This document shows positions 19,550 through 30,107 of a DNA stretch of 64,000 nucleotides, one piece after another. The position numbers and the translations under genes were made by a program. Location of the stretch: positions 234,352,453-234,416,452 of the forward strand of contig CM077158.1 in NCBI GenBank assembly GCA_039583875.1, read 5' to 3'. A model generated the notes under the pieces. The model did not search any database, was not told where the DNA came from, and worked only from the letters and a program-made list of their open reading frames with translations. This DNA comes from Platanthera guangdongensis. Taxonomy: Eukaryota > Streptophyta > Magnoliopsida > Asparagales > Orchidaceae. Numbering within the stretch: position 1 is the first letter of the stretch; each line of letters begins with the position of its first letter.

Positions 19550-20192
19550 ACCACCTTTTATTGACTTCGTATTTGATGAGCACGCGTTTAGTCCGCATCA
19601 TTTGTCCTTGGTGGCAGTCGAGCACATTGGGGCTCCTCACTTCGATCGTTTGATGTTTGTCATTCTTAGGTCAAGTCGTACGAGAAGAGTTGAGATGACC
19701 GTTGGTTTTATACTCCTCATCGGGACACTCGTTTTCATGGGTTTTTGTGGAAGATTATAATCGATAGACTTAGGATCTGCTTGAAATGTTGTGACTCGAG
19801 TGGGATTTTATCGGGTGACGTCAAAGCAATGGACGGACCTGGTCTAGCGGACGAACGTGTGTACCAAACAAGAGGATGTTGCGTCATGAATTACTGGTTC
19901 CACGGCGTGCTTCCATTTATTCACGTTTTCCCTCCCACCACTTGTTTACTACACACACCGCCCCTATCATCCCCTGCAAACTCTAATAATTACTATTTCT
20001 TTAAATGTTTTGCATAAAATTTGGCTAATGGATTGCGAGTTTGGGAATGAAAGGTTACTTCCAGATTTGGGTCGCAGCCACAGCACCAGCAGGACACCTA
20101 TGCAGCTTCTCTCTGACCACCGTCTTGGACTTGATAGTGATTGATTGCATTACATTCTCGACGGGGTCGAGTTCTTTCAACCCCGGGAGAAT
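19550..20192 (+). other. Element 3 tail between protease and 3' LTR
   Basis: No pol motif. A weak ORF at 19533-19760 is of unknown meaning. The last 50 bp resembles the 3' end of chromovirus pol, so the missing pol looks like an internal deletion. Confidence 0.55.
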
Positions 20193-21453
20193 TGATGCAA
20201 CCTGAAGTGCATCTTTTTATTTTTATTTATTGTACATGTATTTTTCTTTTCTCTTGTCGGGCATGTCTTCGCGCTTAGTTTGGATATTATGTTCTGTCGC
20301 GCACATTATTTGTGCCCTACATGTTATTTTGTAATGCGTGCACTACTTGCACAAGTTTTGGTTTGGCTAGTTGGTGTGACCGGCCAACGAGACCATAAAT
20401 GCATAGGTCTGGTAATTTGGGATATTTTATTTAGGGCAAGCAAATTTTAATTAACTATATTTTTTTAAAATATATAATTTTTCCTTCGCCGCAGTCGGCA
20501 CTGCCCCTCAAATTTTTAATTCACAGTCATTCCTCCTAAAGAAATCCAATTCCTATGTTTTTTGAGTGGCTGCCAATAGTCAAATCAACCCTAAACTACC
20601 TATTTAAAAGCAAACCCCTCCCCCTAACCCTAGGCAGCTGGAAATAGAATTGAACCGAGACATTTCTCTCGGTTTGATTCTGTCCAGCATCGCTCAGCCC
20701 GATACCCCTTTTCACGCACCTTGCTCGACGGAATCGGCGACGTCGCCTCTCCCTCCTTCGCCCTCCAGTGCTGCCGACGTCGAAGCCTCTCCTAGTTGTC
20801 GTCAACCACGCCTCTTGCAGCTGCCGACGAAGCCGCCTGTAGCTTCCTTCGACGGGTTTGACGACGCATCCGACGTCGATCTCCAGACCCCCTGAACATT
20901 GGCGCCTCCTTCCACAGCTTCCACGGTCGACTTCAACAACCCTCCGCCTAGCTTCATCCTCCAGTTGCCCGACGCCACCTCCCAACTCTCGACGGGAACG
21001 GCTTGCCACGTCTCCAGTATTTCCCCTGGTTTGCCTGAATCATAGTTGGGATTTCTTAGTTGTTCCACCCAGCCCCAGTCCAGGCAGCCCCGATCTCATG
21101 GTTGCTACTCCCCTATGGTATACCTCACCCTTCTCCTACTCTCAATGCACAACTACTACTTATTGTGGCGGCATTTAAATTAATAGGTAATTAAAAGAGC
21201 TTGCGCTAACGAACTTCATCGCTTAATTATCGTTTATTTTTCATTGTCATGTTTGACCGCTTTCATATTTTGTGCCTGTGGAACTGTGTTTTGTGACGTT
21301 ACTACGTTTGTGCGGTAGTCTTGCGTTCGCGAGCGACGTCTCAACCGTTTAGTTCGTTAGAAACAACCCGTGAATGCTTCCCACGCCACAAATATTTTGA
21401 AAAATCGCATTTATTATTTTGAAACCCGCAGCCCTAGGTTTAGGGTCACATCA
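20193..21453 (+). repeat. Element 3 3' LTR
   Basis: 1261 bp, TGATGCAACC...TCACATCA, followed directly by the CAACC target duplication. Confidence 0.9.
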
Positions 21454-21788
21454 CAACCTCAGGACCAGAACTACTCGCCCAGATACCCCCCCCCCCCCCC
21501 AGGTTTTGTTTATAAATAAGACTCCAGGGGTACACGAATATGGACTTCGAAATCTTGAAAAAGATCTTGAGCACCTCTTTCCCTTAATTTTTAGCTAAGC
21601 TTTTGGATCTTTCACTAGCTGAAGAGTCAAGTTCTCAGTTAGTGTCTCCCTTGTACCATGCTCAGTCATCTTTGGTTGTGGAGGGAAAGCTTTTTCTAAG
21701 CATTTGAGTACATGATGGGAACTCCCTGCCGCAGCGCTTGGGGTCCTTTTTGTTGTCCCTCTGTTTCTGTGTTCAAGCCCGTTCAACA
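21454..21788 (+). repeat. Element 1 3' LTR, second part
   Basis: Resumes CAACCTCAGG after Element 3. It holds a C14 run (about 21487) and a TATA-like tataaata (about 21510), the LTR promoter position. The end at gttcaaca is inferred. Confidence 0.65.
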
Positions 21789-22490
21789 GTCGAGCTCGAC
21801 CGCTGGACCAGTAACATTAGGTTGTCTTGATCTAAATTTTGGAGTAGGGATTTTCCCGACTTCAACAATGAGATTCAGCAATGGTGGTCACCTTTGGATT
21901 GAACCACGGAGGCAAGGATCTTAGGATCTTCCTTATCAAATCTCCATTTAAAAAAGTCTTTTTGAGAGATCTAGAAGCATTGATGATGTTAATGAAGCGA
22001 GTGTATGTTGTCCCCATCCTCATCAATCTCCATCCGGAATTGTTGATATTCAGACTCCAGTCAAAATAGCTTCGACTCTTTTACCTTCGAGGTACATTCA
22101 TGAGTCAATTCAAGTATACATCAAATATCAAAAACAGTTTCACAATTACAGATTCTATTAAATTCAGTCTTATCTAAAGCGCAAAATAAAGATTTCAAGG
22201 CTTGGCATTATTGGTACACCTCAGCTTATCCGCGTCATCTCATTTATCACGAGGTTTTCCACAATCTGATCAGATACAGTAACAGTGGGTACAGTGTATT
22301 TCGTTTCGACCATGACCCATACGTTCATGTTGTGTCATTAAAAATATTTTCATATGAGTTCTCCAATGACTATAAAGTTATTCTCATAAACAGTGAAGGT
22401 CTACTCACTCCTTGTCCCTCAAGAAAGGTGTGATTAACGTGGGCTATCTACTTCAGGGTTCTAATCATTTTTTAAGTAACCTTCCTCCGA
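21789..22490 (+). other. Unassigned segment with a short open frame
   Basis: A stop-free stretch of about 108 codons at 22107-22432 has no Met near its start. It contains 'KDFKAWHYWYTSAYP' and 'SVFRFDHDPYVHVVS'. It reads like a decayed protein-coding region, rich in aromatic residues, but I do not recognise it. Nothing else is supported here. Confidence 0.35.
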
Positions 22491-23380
22491 TATCACTTGT
22501 TGGATCTAGTGGTCAACTTTAGAGGGGGGGTGAATAGGGTTTGTAGAAGATTACGGGTGATTAAAAATATTCCAATCAAGGAGAAAGTTCCCTGGAGCTA
22601 TCGTCGGACGATAGCAGCTATCGTCAGCGATATCTTCGGAAAGTGTTCTTTGCTACGAAGATCGGATTGGTGTACGCACAGATATTAGATTGCAGAAAAT
22701 ACAGTAAACACATGAAATTAAAGATCAAGCAAGTAAATCTACAAACTAGAGTAGCACGTGTATCCGCCGAGTATCTGGTACGTACCGGTATCCGATGCGG
22801 GTACATGACCCTCAAGGAACTATCGATGTTGCATAGCTTGCAACAATAGCTATAGGGTGACAGAAAGGGAGTCAACAGATCCATGGACTCTATAGCACTT
22901 CCCTGAACAATCAGTTGTATGAGTCCTCTACTTCTATAACAATATTCTCCATGGTGCCCCAAGCTCACAAGTTCTTAAGTGATGCCCTCTCAAACTCCTT
23001 GGTCGTGGGTCCTATCATTCCTCAGATACTTCCCTAAATTGAGCGTATGAGTCCTCGGCCATCTTGTATTCAAATAACAATCCTAGGATGCCTAATCCCT
23101 TCTGATGGGTTATCACTAGAAGCGGCATGTGATGGCATCTGAGCAGTGTTGATTGCATTTTAAAAAGGGAAATCTATAACCCACAACTTTCTTTTCTTCA
23201 TCAACAAGGAAAAAATGCCCTATCAATCCCCTCATCCACTATGCACCTTAGAAACGAGAATGAAACCAAAAGAGTTCATTACATCTTTATATGAAGCATT
23301 GTGCAAAGTCAAAAAACATAATGAAACTGGTTTTTTTAATACAATTATCATAAATAACAAACCGGAGGTAAGAATCGCAC
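22491..23380 (+). other. Unassigned repeat-like segment; first 3' intron sequence of the NLP gene adjoins it
   Basis: Begins 'tgttggatctagtggtc' followed by a G7 'ggtgaatagg' stretch, a pattern I associate with plant LTR ends, but no matching second LTR is visible. It contains a perfect hairpin gctatcgtcggacgatagc (about 22598-22616). The part next to 23380 is intron of the NLP gene (minus strand). No ORF is supported. Confidence 0.35.
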
Positions 23381-25777
23381 CTGCTCATGAAACTCCATGT
23401 TTTGACAATTAGAAGATACATCAGCTAACTCTTTGTTTCCATCAGACATATGTAAACTTCTATTGGACATTTTCTGAGAATTTTTTGCAGTTATTTCTGA
23501 AGACTGGTTGTTTTCCCCTTCCATATTTTTAGTGCCAGCTTCAGTGACCTTAGGCCCAGCAGCTCCATCATCTAAACTAATCCTCAAACTCCTACAAATT
23601 TTCTGCATGCAAACTGAGAGGTTATCTAGCAAGAGTTGTTGCTCTGCACATCCTTTGCAGTTCACTGGAAGAAAAAACTCCAATACAAAATCATCATCCC
23701 CAGTGAAGGTGCTCTTTAACCAGATAGCAACAGCTGCCTGCAAACCAAACTTGCGAGCATGATGCACAAGCGGATATTCCCCAATGTCATACCCCTTAAC
23801 ATCTGAAGAAAAAATAGGATGTTGTGATAGAAATGCTTTTCCCGCAACTCCTTGTCCATTTGTAAGATAATGATTGGTGCAAGCTTGCAGAAAACCATGC
23901 ATTTGTGGGTCATTCACGTAGCAGGCTGACTCTTGAATGCAAAGAACGATTTCCTTCGAGAATCGCTTGGTCTCAAATATAGCAGTCTTACCAACATCCT
24001 CTACATTTACAGAATCACTTGAAATGGCCATCCATGTAAGTGCCAATGGTAGCATATATGCATGACAAACAGTTCTTAGAACATCTAATATCTCGGAGAG
24101 AGCTGATTTTTGATCCTTTGTAAGATTCTGTGGGAAAAAGTAATATGCTAAGAACATAATCACCTTACTATTACAAGAACCTAATTAAAACTATGTTTGT
24201 TTGGGCCTTTTAACTTCATTTAGGTGGAATAAAAATGCCCGCGGAGAAATTGGCATGTTTGATAACATTTATTTTGGAGCTCCAGTGCGGTGGGAAAGGC
24301 CAAAAACTCCACTTAGACCTTCATGTCACACAGGAGCTTCAGTTTCCACCAAAGCCACCAGCTAGTTCTCCCAAACGAAGCCTAAAGCAAAGACTTATAA
24401 AGCACTATGAGTAGTGGAATAGCATTGTAACCATTCAGTACCTGGTGATAAGGATGTGCTTTGGTTGTCCTTAAATCCACAGCCTGCAAGTAATAGGAAA
24501 ATTTTCAGTGTACATGCTTATATTCATGGACAAAAGTGCATACAAAAGCTACAATATTGGCGCATAGTACATAATACAAGTTTACTCGAGTACATATGCG
24601 GGTACAATATGCATTGTCCACATAAGATGCAAGAGAGAACAAATCTCAGCACATCAGAAAGCAAAACATAACCTTGGCTGTATGTTTAATTATGAGATTC
24701 TATCAAGAATGGAAACAACAAAGAAACACATCAATAATCGCACATTAAATCAAAGCACAACTCTTTACTCCTCTCTACCAATTTCAAAGACTCAGAGATT
24801 ATTAAAGTGAAGCGCAATGGTTTAAACCAACTGTTCTGAAATTGGTAGAAGTGATGAAAGTCTCAAAAAAATGGCACAAATGATAGCATATGTTTACATG
24901 AGATAGAAAATATTCAACAAGTTCTGATAAATACTAATCAATAAGCTACCTTCAGGGCTCTGCAAACATTCTCCAACTCAATATTGAAATTTGGCTTCTC
25001 TTGCGTTGTGACAAACTCAAGAACAGCACAGCACTTGGAGTTATTGAGATCAAAAATTGGGACAGCAAGTGATCCCCTAACATCATGAGTGACAGCATAG
25101 TCCCCCCTTAAATATTCAAGTTTGGTGTAGTAGATGACATTTGAAGTCCACTCCGGCAACCCTGAGATAAACACACGGCCGGGAACTCCGGGAAACATTC
25201 CAGCAGTTTCAGTTGCAGAAAAGGTGAAAACCCTAGAAATCTCACGATACCCCTCGAGAACCTGATCCAGCAGAAATGGCTGCTCGCAGGTGCTCAGCAT
25301 ATAACTATCACCACGCTTACCAGGCATCCATACTTGTGCAAGACAATTCCCACTGGAGGACTCCTTAAGGAAGGATAGCGCCCTAATCATCCTATCGGAG
25401 AAGGTAAAACCACCGATCGATTTAGGAACAACGCTTGTAGTCAAGTAATAATCTAATTGAGAATCACTGATGAATCTGGAACATCCACGGTCAGAAGATC
25501 GTTCATCCTCTTGAATTGAATCCCGAGCTTGTTCCAAATCGTCTGGAAATGTCAACGATGCGTAATTACCGGGCAAGGGATGCAACGATGAGTTGTTAGA
25601 GAAGGCTAGATCAGCAGGCAATGGACTCGAAGGCTCAATTAATCCGTCGAAGTTGAAAAGCCCTAACAACGTCAGATCTTCCCATATCGGACTTCCGGCG
25701 CCGTAATCGATAGCCATGAATCCATCCGTATGAGCTTGATTCGCCTGAATTACTCTGTGCGACGAGTGATCCTCCAT
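23381..25777 (-). CDS. NIN-like protein (NLP) transcription factor, first three coding exons (partial)
   Basis: NLPs are plant nuclear regulators of nitrate response: an N-terminal GAF-like regulatory region, an RWP-RK DNA-binding domain and a PB1 domain. Exons (minus strand): 25777-24950 (276 codons, 'MEDHSSHR', 'GLPEWTSNVIYY', 'DVRGSLAVPIFD', 'VCRALK'), a 42 nt microexon 24483-24442 (AVDLRTTKAHPYHQ), and 24127-23381 (249 codons: 'SEILDVLRTVCHAYMLPLALTW', 'ACYVNDPQM', 'GQGVAGKA', 'VKGYDIGEYPLVHHARKFGL', 'EFFLPVNCKG'). All joins are phase 0 with GT-AG sites. The frame is fully open. I chose Met 25777 over the upstream in-frame Met at 25834 because families start with Met-Glu-. RWP-RK and PB1 are not in the window: either they lie beyond an intron filled by the retroelement nest, or the gene is truncated. 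Confidence 0.9.
24443..24949 (-). other. NLP introns 1 (24484-24949); intron 2 is 24128-24441
   Basis: Intron 1 runs from GTAGCT at 24949 to ttgcag at 24484; intron 2 from GTACTG at 24441 to ttcccacag at 24128. A third donor GTGCGA at 23380 opens the intron leading out of the supported gene. Confidence 0.8.
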
Positions 25778-26300
25778 ACACCGGAGACGATAAACGCGTC
25801 TCTCCCACTTCGAGGGTAAATTTACAGAGAGCAACTCGTCTTCAAAGCTGGACAGATCTCAATCTATCAGCAGAAGGAACTAGAAAATTCGTCCCCAGTT
25901 ACCTTCTTCCTTCCACCTGGATGGAAGCAACCGAGATTCCTCTCGTCGTGATTCTCCGGCGAATTGTGAGCTGCTCCAGCGGAAATTGAGTTTTTATGAG
26001 TCGGCACACATTTCAAATCAAGACAAAAAAAGAGCGGTGGTGCCATGGACACACTAGCGCAGCTTTTTTGAAGCGGCGCACTCCTGATTTTGCCACGGCC
26101 CCATCAAACAGAAAGGAGCAACGTTGGGGAACCGAGTTTTGAAAAAGGAGCTCCGGACAGTTGTCAGAACGGCTGTGGCGTTGAAAAAGGAGAAACGTTG
26201 GGGTGAGAACGTGCTAACCAAACAGTTCCCAAAAAAAATGACGTTGCGGCTGGAACTCAACGGAGCGACATCGTGAAAACAAACGGAATCCAAGTCGCAG
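25778..26300 (-). promoter_or_regulatory. NLP 5' leader and proximal upstream region
   Basis: C/T-rich sequence on the minus strand above the ATG, compatible with a 5' UTR. An in-frame upstream ATG (25834) has no stop before the main start. No clear TATA box was found; assignment rests on position only. Confidence 0.4.
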
Positions 26301-27622
26301 CAAATAGCAGTAGCGCGGCAGCCAGCGCTACAGCCAGCGCTGCAGCCATTGGCTGCGCGCTGCTGCCGTTTTATATTAAAAAAATTAATATTAAAAAAAT
26401 TATAATATTAAAATAATTAATATATTATAAGTTATTATATTAATATATATAAGTTATTATATTAATATATTATAAATTATTATATTAAATTAATATTAAA
26501 TTGTATTATAGGTTATATTATAATTTATGAGTTATTAAATTAATATAATTATATAAGTTATATACTATTAATGAATATAATATTATTTATATATTTCAAA
26601 CAGATTCGCAGATTCTATCACCACTATGTAAAACACCTGATTATTTCATCACTGCTTCTCACCACTATTTCTTTAGTCGTTGTAGCCGCGCCAAACAGAG
26701 CCTAATATGGTTACGCACTGTCAATGGCTATGTACAACCTAATATCATTATGTACAGCTCAATCACACTATGTACACATTAAATTATTATTTGCAAATCA
26801 AGTATCAATAAAGAGAATCATCCGACTACAATAATTATGCTCATGTAAGTTTAGTTTATATTATCTCATCACTCGTTTCTAACCATCACTCTTGATTACA
26901 ATATTTTTTTCGTAGTAAAAAATTTATCAGAATCATCCAACTAGCTAAGAACTGCAAGTATGGATCATCCAATGAATCAAGAATGAACGGTTTAGCATTG
27001 AGATTTAAATAACTGTGGATTCCCGACTTTGGCAAGGATGAAACGACTGCAGGATTCGCTGAGGCAATTCGGCAAACATCTGGCAGGCAACTTGAAGCAG
27101 CATTCCACAAACACCTGACGGGCGGATTTGATTTGCAGAAAATTGTTGCTGCATGTTAGATTCCAGCGCCGCTAGCTTTTGAAGAAGATGAATGGGATGA
27201 GAAGGAGCAAGCATCCGATAGATCGTCTCATTCTTAGATTCAGACGGGGTTTGAACTGAATTCAGCTTGGGACAGCTATTGACATACACTCAGCCTTTGA
27301 CCTTCATCCCCATCTGAGCTGTACCCGCGAGGACACCAGCAAGCAGATGCCCGACACAACAAAAACGAGTTGAAAAGTCCCAGCATGGGTTACGAGAAAC
27401 TTACCTAAATAGCTACCGATCACCGCACGCCGGCGCCAACAAGGGCCGACCTGCACAACATCGTTTCCAAGCTCAACACGCAGCCAAGCTATGTTCCAGC
27501 GGCGGTGCTAAGCTAGGGGCGGGGCTAGGTCGGGGCAACAAAAAGCATGGGCTTGGTTGTACCTAGTGGTTGAGAAAAAGGAAAAAAATTGTGATTTTTA
27601 GAAATTTTATTTTAGTATTATG
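26301..27622. other. Intergenic: short 'cagcgct' repeats, AT-rich block, possible decayed exon
   Basis: 26310-26362 has imperfect 'gccagcgctacagccagcgctgcagcc' type repeats ending in a GC hairpin. 26363-26600 is nearly pure A/T with 'ttattatattaata' repeats. On the minus strand 27500-27410 reads as an open stretch ending in a good donor (TTTAG|GTAAGTTT) and 27005-27289 is a 94-codon ORF with 'LLQKLAALESNMQQQF'. Together these may be remains of a host gene, but I cannot identify it. Confidence 0.35.
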
Positions 27623-28570
27623 TGTAGAACCTCATATTCGTTGGGTGGGACCAAGAACCCCCAAAGACCCGGATTGGGCTAACTTTGGGCTTTAAATTGG
27701 ATCACATAAGAAAGCGAGTCGGAGGGCTCTCGCTCAGGGGTCGAGTAACGCCAGTTCGTCGAGCGCTACTCATCGAACTCTGATTCGTCATATCGGGAAG
27801 GTCTAGTTCGGTCAACTGAGAAGGTTCAATTCGTCGATCTGAGAATGTTATTCGTCAAACGCAAATTCGTCGAGTTGAGCCTTCGACTTAAAGTTATTTT
27901 CGTCAAACAGATTTTAGGTTTAGACCATAGCAGAACCAGGTCAGGCGGGAAGGATCCCGCCCTGGGCAGGCGAAAGGGTTCACGCCTCTCGTTGGCGGAA
28001 GCATATTCGGCCCTCGACGTTTAGTGATGTTTCTCCACTCAACACCCCTTTAGTCTTTTGGTTCCCGCACGGGGTAAGCGGGAAGGCTCGTGCTCAGAAC
28101 GAGCAGGGTTCCCGTAGAGCTCAGCAGGAAGAGCTTACGCCAGATGGGACCCAGACCTGAAATTACCTAAATACCCTTGGGTCTACATTTAGCTCCTCAG
28201 AACATCGGAGTTTGGCTATTGACAGACCAACTCAGGGATATTTTAGTAATTTAGGGCAGCAAAATTATGTTTTTTGCAGACCAAATATTGAAAATCTATA
28301 AATAAACCCACAGGATACCTCAGAGGGAGGATTTTTTCGGATACTCTCATTTTTTCTTCTGGAGCTTTCTGAGGTACTCCTAGCTCAGCAATTGACTTTT
28401 GAGGGGAAGTGCTCAGAGAACTTCCGGGTTAGAGGAGGGACCTCCCAGCTGATGCTTTGGGTCATTTCTTAGTCCTTTATCACTAGTCTGGGTTTGTGGT
28501 TTGTGAAAAATGGGTGTCGGCTACACCCCAAGGTTCGAACTCTCGTTGAGGTCAGTTTTTGGCTTCAACA
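27623..28570 (+). repeat. Element 4 5' LTR
   Basis: 948 bp. It includes several 'cgtcga' words (27770-27890) and the TATA box. Followed at 28571 by 'tttctggtgcggtgagcgtgg' in the primer-binding position. Confidence 0.85.
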
Positions 28571-28628
28571 TTTCTGGTGCGGTGAGCGTGGACCGTAATT
28601 GACACAGGAAAATCCCCAGTTAAGTCTC

Positions 28629-29577
28629 ATGGTTGGGTACGAAGGAGAAGGAGATGGCTTGGGGGTTCTCCCTCTCGGGGAAGTGGGGTGACTTTGGGAA
28701 TGCTGGAAGACTTCGGGCGGGAAGTCCTCCAAACCATCCACTTGGCCTTCTCGGCGAGGAGCGAGTGGGTAACGCTTCAGGTCCTGGTGGTTCCCTCCCC
28801 GTCATTGGGCGAAAATGCTCCCGGGCAACGCCACGGGAAGGAGGTTCCAACAGAGGCTGTGGAAAGGGATGTCCCCAGGCGGGAGCTGTTCCTGGGACAA
28901 ACCAGTACGGACAGGGCAAGCAAGCCGAGGTCGCGTGACGAACCCTCTCGTCAGGCAGGGGCGGGAGCCCCTTCAGTGAGCTCATCATCTCTGCTCTGAT
29001 TCCGAAGGGGTTTCGGGAGCCAGACATGACCTACTATACGGGGAGGGATGACGCAACACAGCATGTGTGGTGGTTTGAAGATGTCGTCTCTATAAGGCAA
29101 ATGTCGGATGCCTTCAAGTGTAGGCTCTTTGTCATCACTCTGAAGGAGAAGACCAGTGACTGGTTCCACCAATTGCCTGCGAGTTCGATTTACTGCTTTG
29201 AGGATCTGCGATGCGGGTTCTTGCTAAGGTTCTCAACGTTCAAGAAGAGGAAAAAGGGAGCAGAGTGCTTGTTTGTCATCAAGCAGAGGCCGGAGGAGAC
29301 GCTGGGACACTATGTTGATAGGTTCTATGAGGAGATTCTGCAGGTTCAAGAGATGTCGAGATACGCGGTGATGCTTGCCTTCACCCTTGGGCTGAGGTCC
29401 ACCTTCTTTAGCATAGAGCTGAAGAGATTTTCCCTCCCTCCTTCGAGGAGCTGATGGAGAGGGTGGCGAAGGAAATCGAGATCGAGGCCGCCAATCTGGC
29501 GTTTGCCAAGAAGTTGACCAAGTTGGCGGAGGAAGTCGGCGACGTCTTTCGGCACCGTCCCCTGCGAGAAGATTGAT
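28629..29577 (+). pseudogene. gag: Element 4 gag (broken)
   Basis: ATG at 28629, stop after 20 codons, then the linker in another frame (28688-28999). The capsid-like domain is the best preserved gag block in the window at 29026-29454: 'MTYYTGRDDATQHVWWFEDVVSIRQM', 'DAFKCRLF', 'DWFHQLP', 'KQRPEETLGHYVDRFYEEI'. A frameshift near 29435 moves 'SFEELMERVAKEIEIEAAN' to another frame. The zinc knuckle and everything after it are deleted. Confidence 0.87.
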
Positions 29578-29614
29578 ACATCAGTACGCAACCTCGTTCC
29601 AACTCTTTAACAGT

Positions 29615-29935
29615 TCACGCTAATGGGTAAGGGGAGAAAAGTACCTCCGGTAGGGAAGAAGGGATCTCATCGCTGTTAGGAGTCGGGGTAGGCGAGGCTT
29701 GGTTCTCTTTTAAGAGGTCTCGCCTGACCGACATGGCCTTCTTCTTTTTCTTTGGGCTGGAGTTCTCGCCACCTGGCTTCTTGCCAGCTGGCCTCTTGCC
29801 CATCAGCCAGGGAGCGAATTTGGCGCAGTTGGCGCGAGCCCGCACCTGGGTCGTGGCAAGGCGAGCCTGAAGTTCTTCCGAGAGCAGTTTTTCGACGCAC
29901 TTGGGACGCATTTTCAAGGCTTTGCAGAAGCTCAA
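29615..29935 (-). pseudogene. Element 4 antisense ORF: 106-residue basic protein
   Basis: ATG at 29935 (minus), 50 bp below a TATA box and 173 bp inside the 3' LTR. 106 codons are open to a stop at about 29615. The N-terminal third is helical ('CVEKLLSEELQARLATTQVRARANCAKF'). There is a Lys-rich cluster (KKKKKAMSVRR, NLS-like) and a Ser/Pro tail. It has the same position, orientation, start spacing and general plan as antisense gene 1 of Element 1. It may be a shortened remnant, as the deletion that removed pol ends near here. Function unknown. Confidence 0.5.
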
Positions 29936-29984
29936 GCAGAGAATAATGATGACAGGGATGGCCTGAGAAACAAACTCAGCGGTG

Positions 29985-29992
29985 TATATATA
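29985..29992 (-). promoter_or_regulatory. TATA box of Element 4 antisense ORF
   Basis: tatatata on the minus strand, 116 bp inside the 3' LTR start. Confidence 0.55.
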
Positions 29993-30107
29993 GGATCAGG
30001 GTGGGGCCGCAGAAATATTCCCTGCCAGGTCAGCAAGAACCCACCGAATATTAGGGGTTTGACGTGTCTTTCCCAGCGCAAGGCTAGCTCGCAAAGAGCG
30101 GGGATTG

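Larger units (their letters stand above)
16498..21453 (+). mobile_element. Element 3: chromovirus-like gag-protease retrotransposon without polymerase
   Basis: LTRs 16498-17676 and 20193-21453 begin TGATGCAACC and end TCACATCA. A perfect CAACC target duplication lies at 16493-16497 and 21454-21458. The 2.5 kb interior encodes gag, a CCHC knuckle and protease, then goes to a short tail with a 'gacggggtcgagttctttcaa' remnant typical of a chromovirus pol end and a purine tract (ccccgggagaa). RT, RNase H and integrase are absent. The LTRs are from a different family than those of Elements 1, 2 and 4, and are related to the solo LTR at 54606-55930. Confidence 0.9.
339..21788 (+). mobile_element. 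Element 1: degraded, 5'-truncated TAT-group Ty3/gypsy retrotransposon with two nested insertions
   Basis: The order is gag, protease, RT, RNase H, second (archaeal-like) RNase H, integrase, which is diagnostic of plant TAT elements. A long 3' region carries two opposite-strand genes, then a polypurine stretch (gagcgggg) and a 3' LTR beginning TGTACAAC at 16141. The 5' LTR, leader and start of gag are missing. Element 2 interrupts the 3' region at 6892/12298 and Element 3 interrupts the LTR at 16497/21454. The LTR end (gttcaaca, 21781-21788) is inferred from the CA end and the endings of sister elements. All ORFs carry stops or frameshifts, so the copy is dead and is the oldest layer of this nest. 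Confidence 0.85.

Noticed and set aside
26363..26600. AT-rich block as a replication origin or matrix attachment site
   Set aside because: Only composition supports it; no specific motif could be defended.
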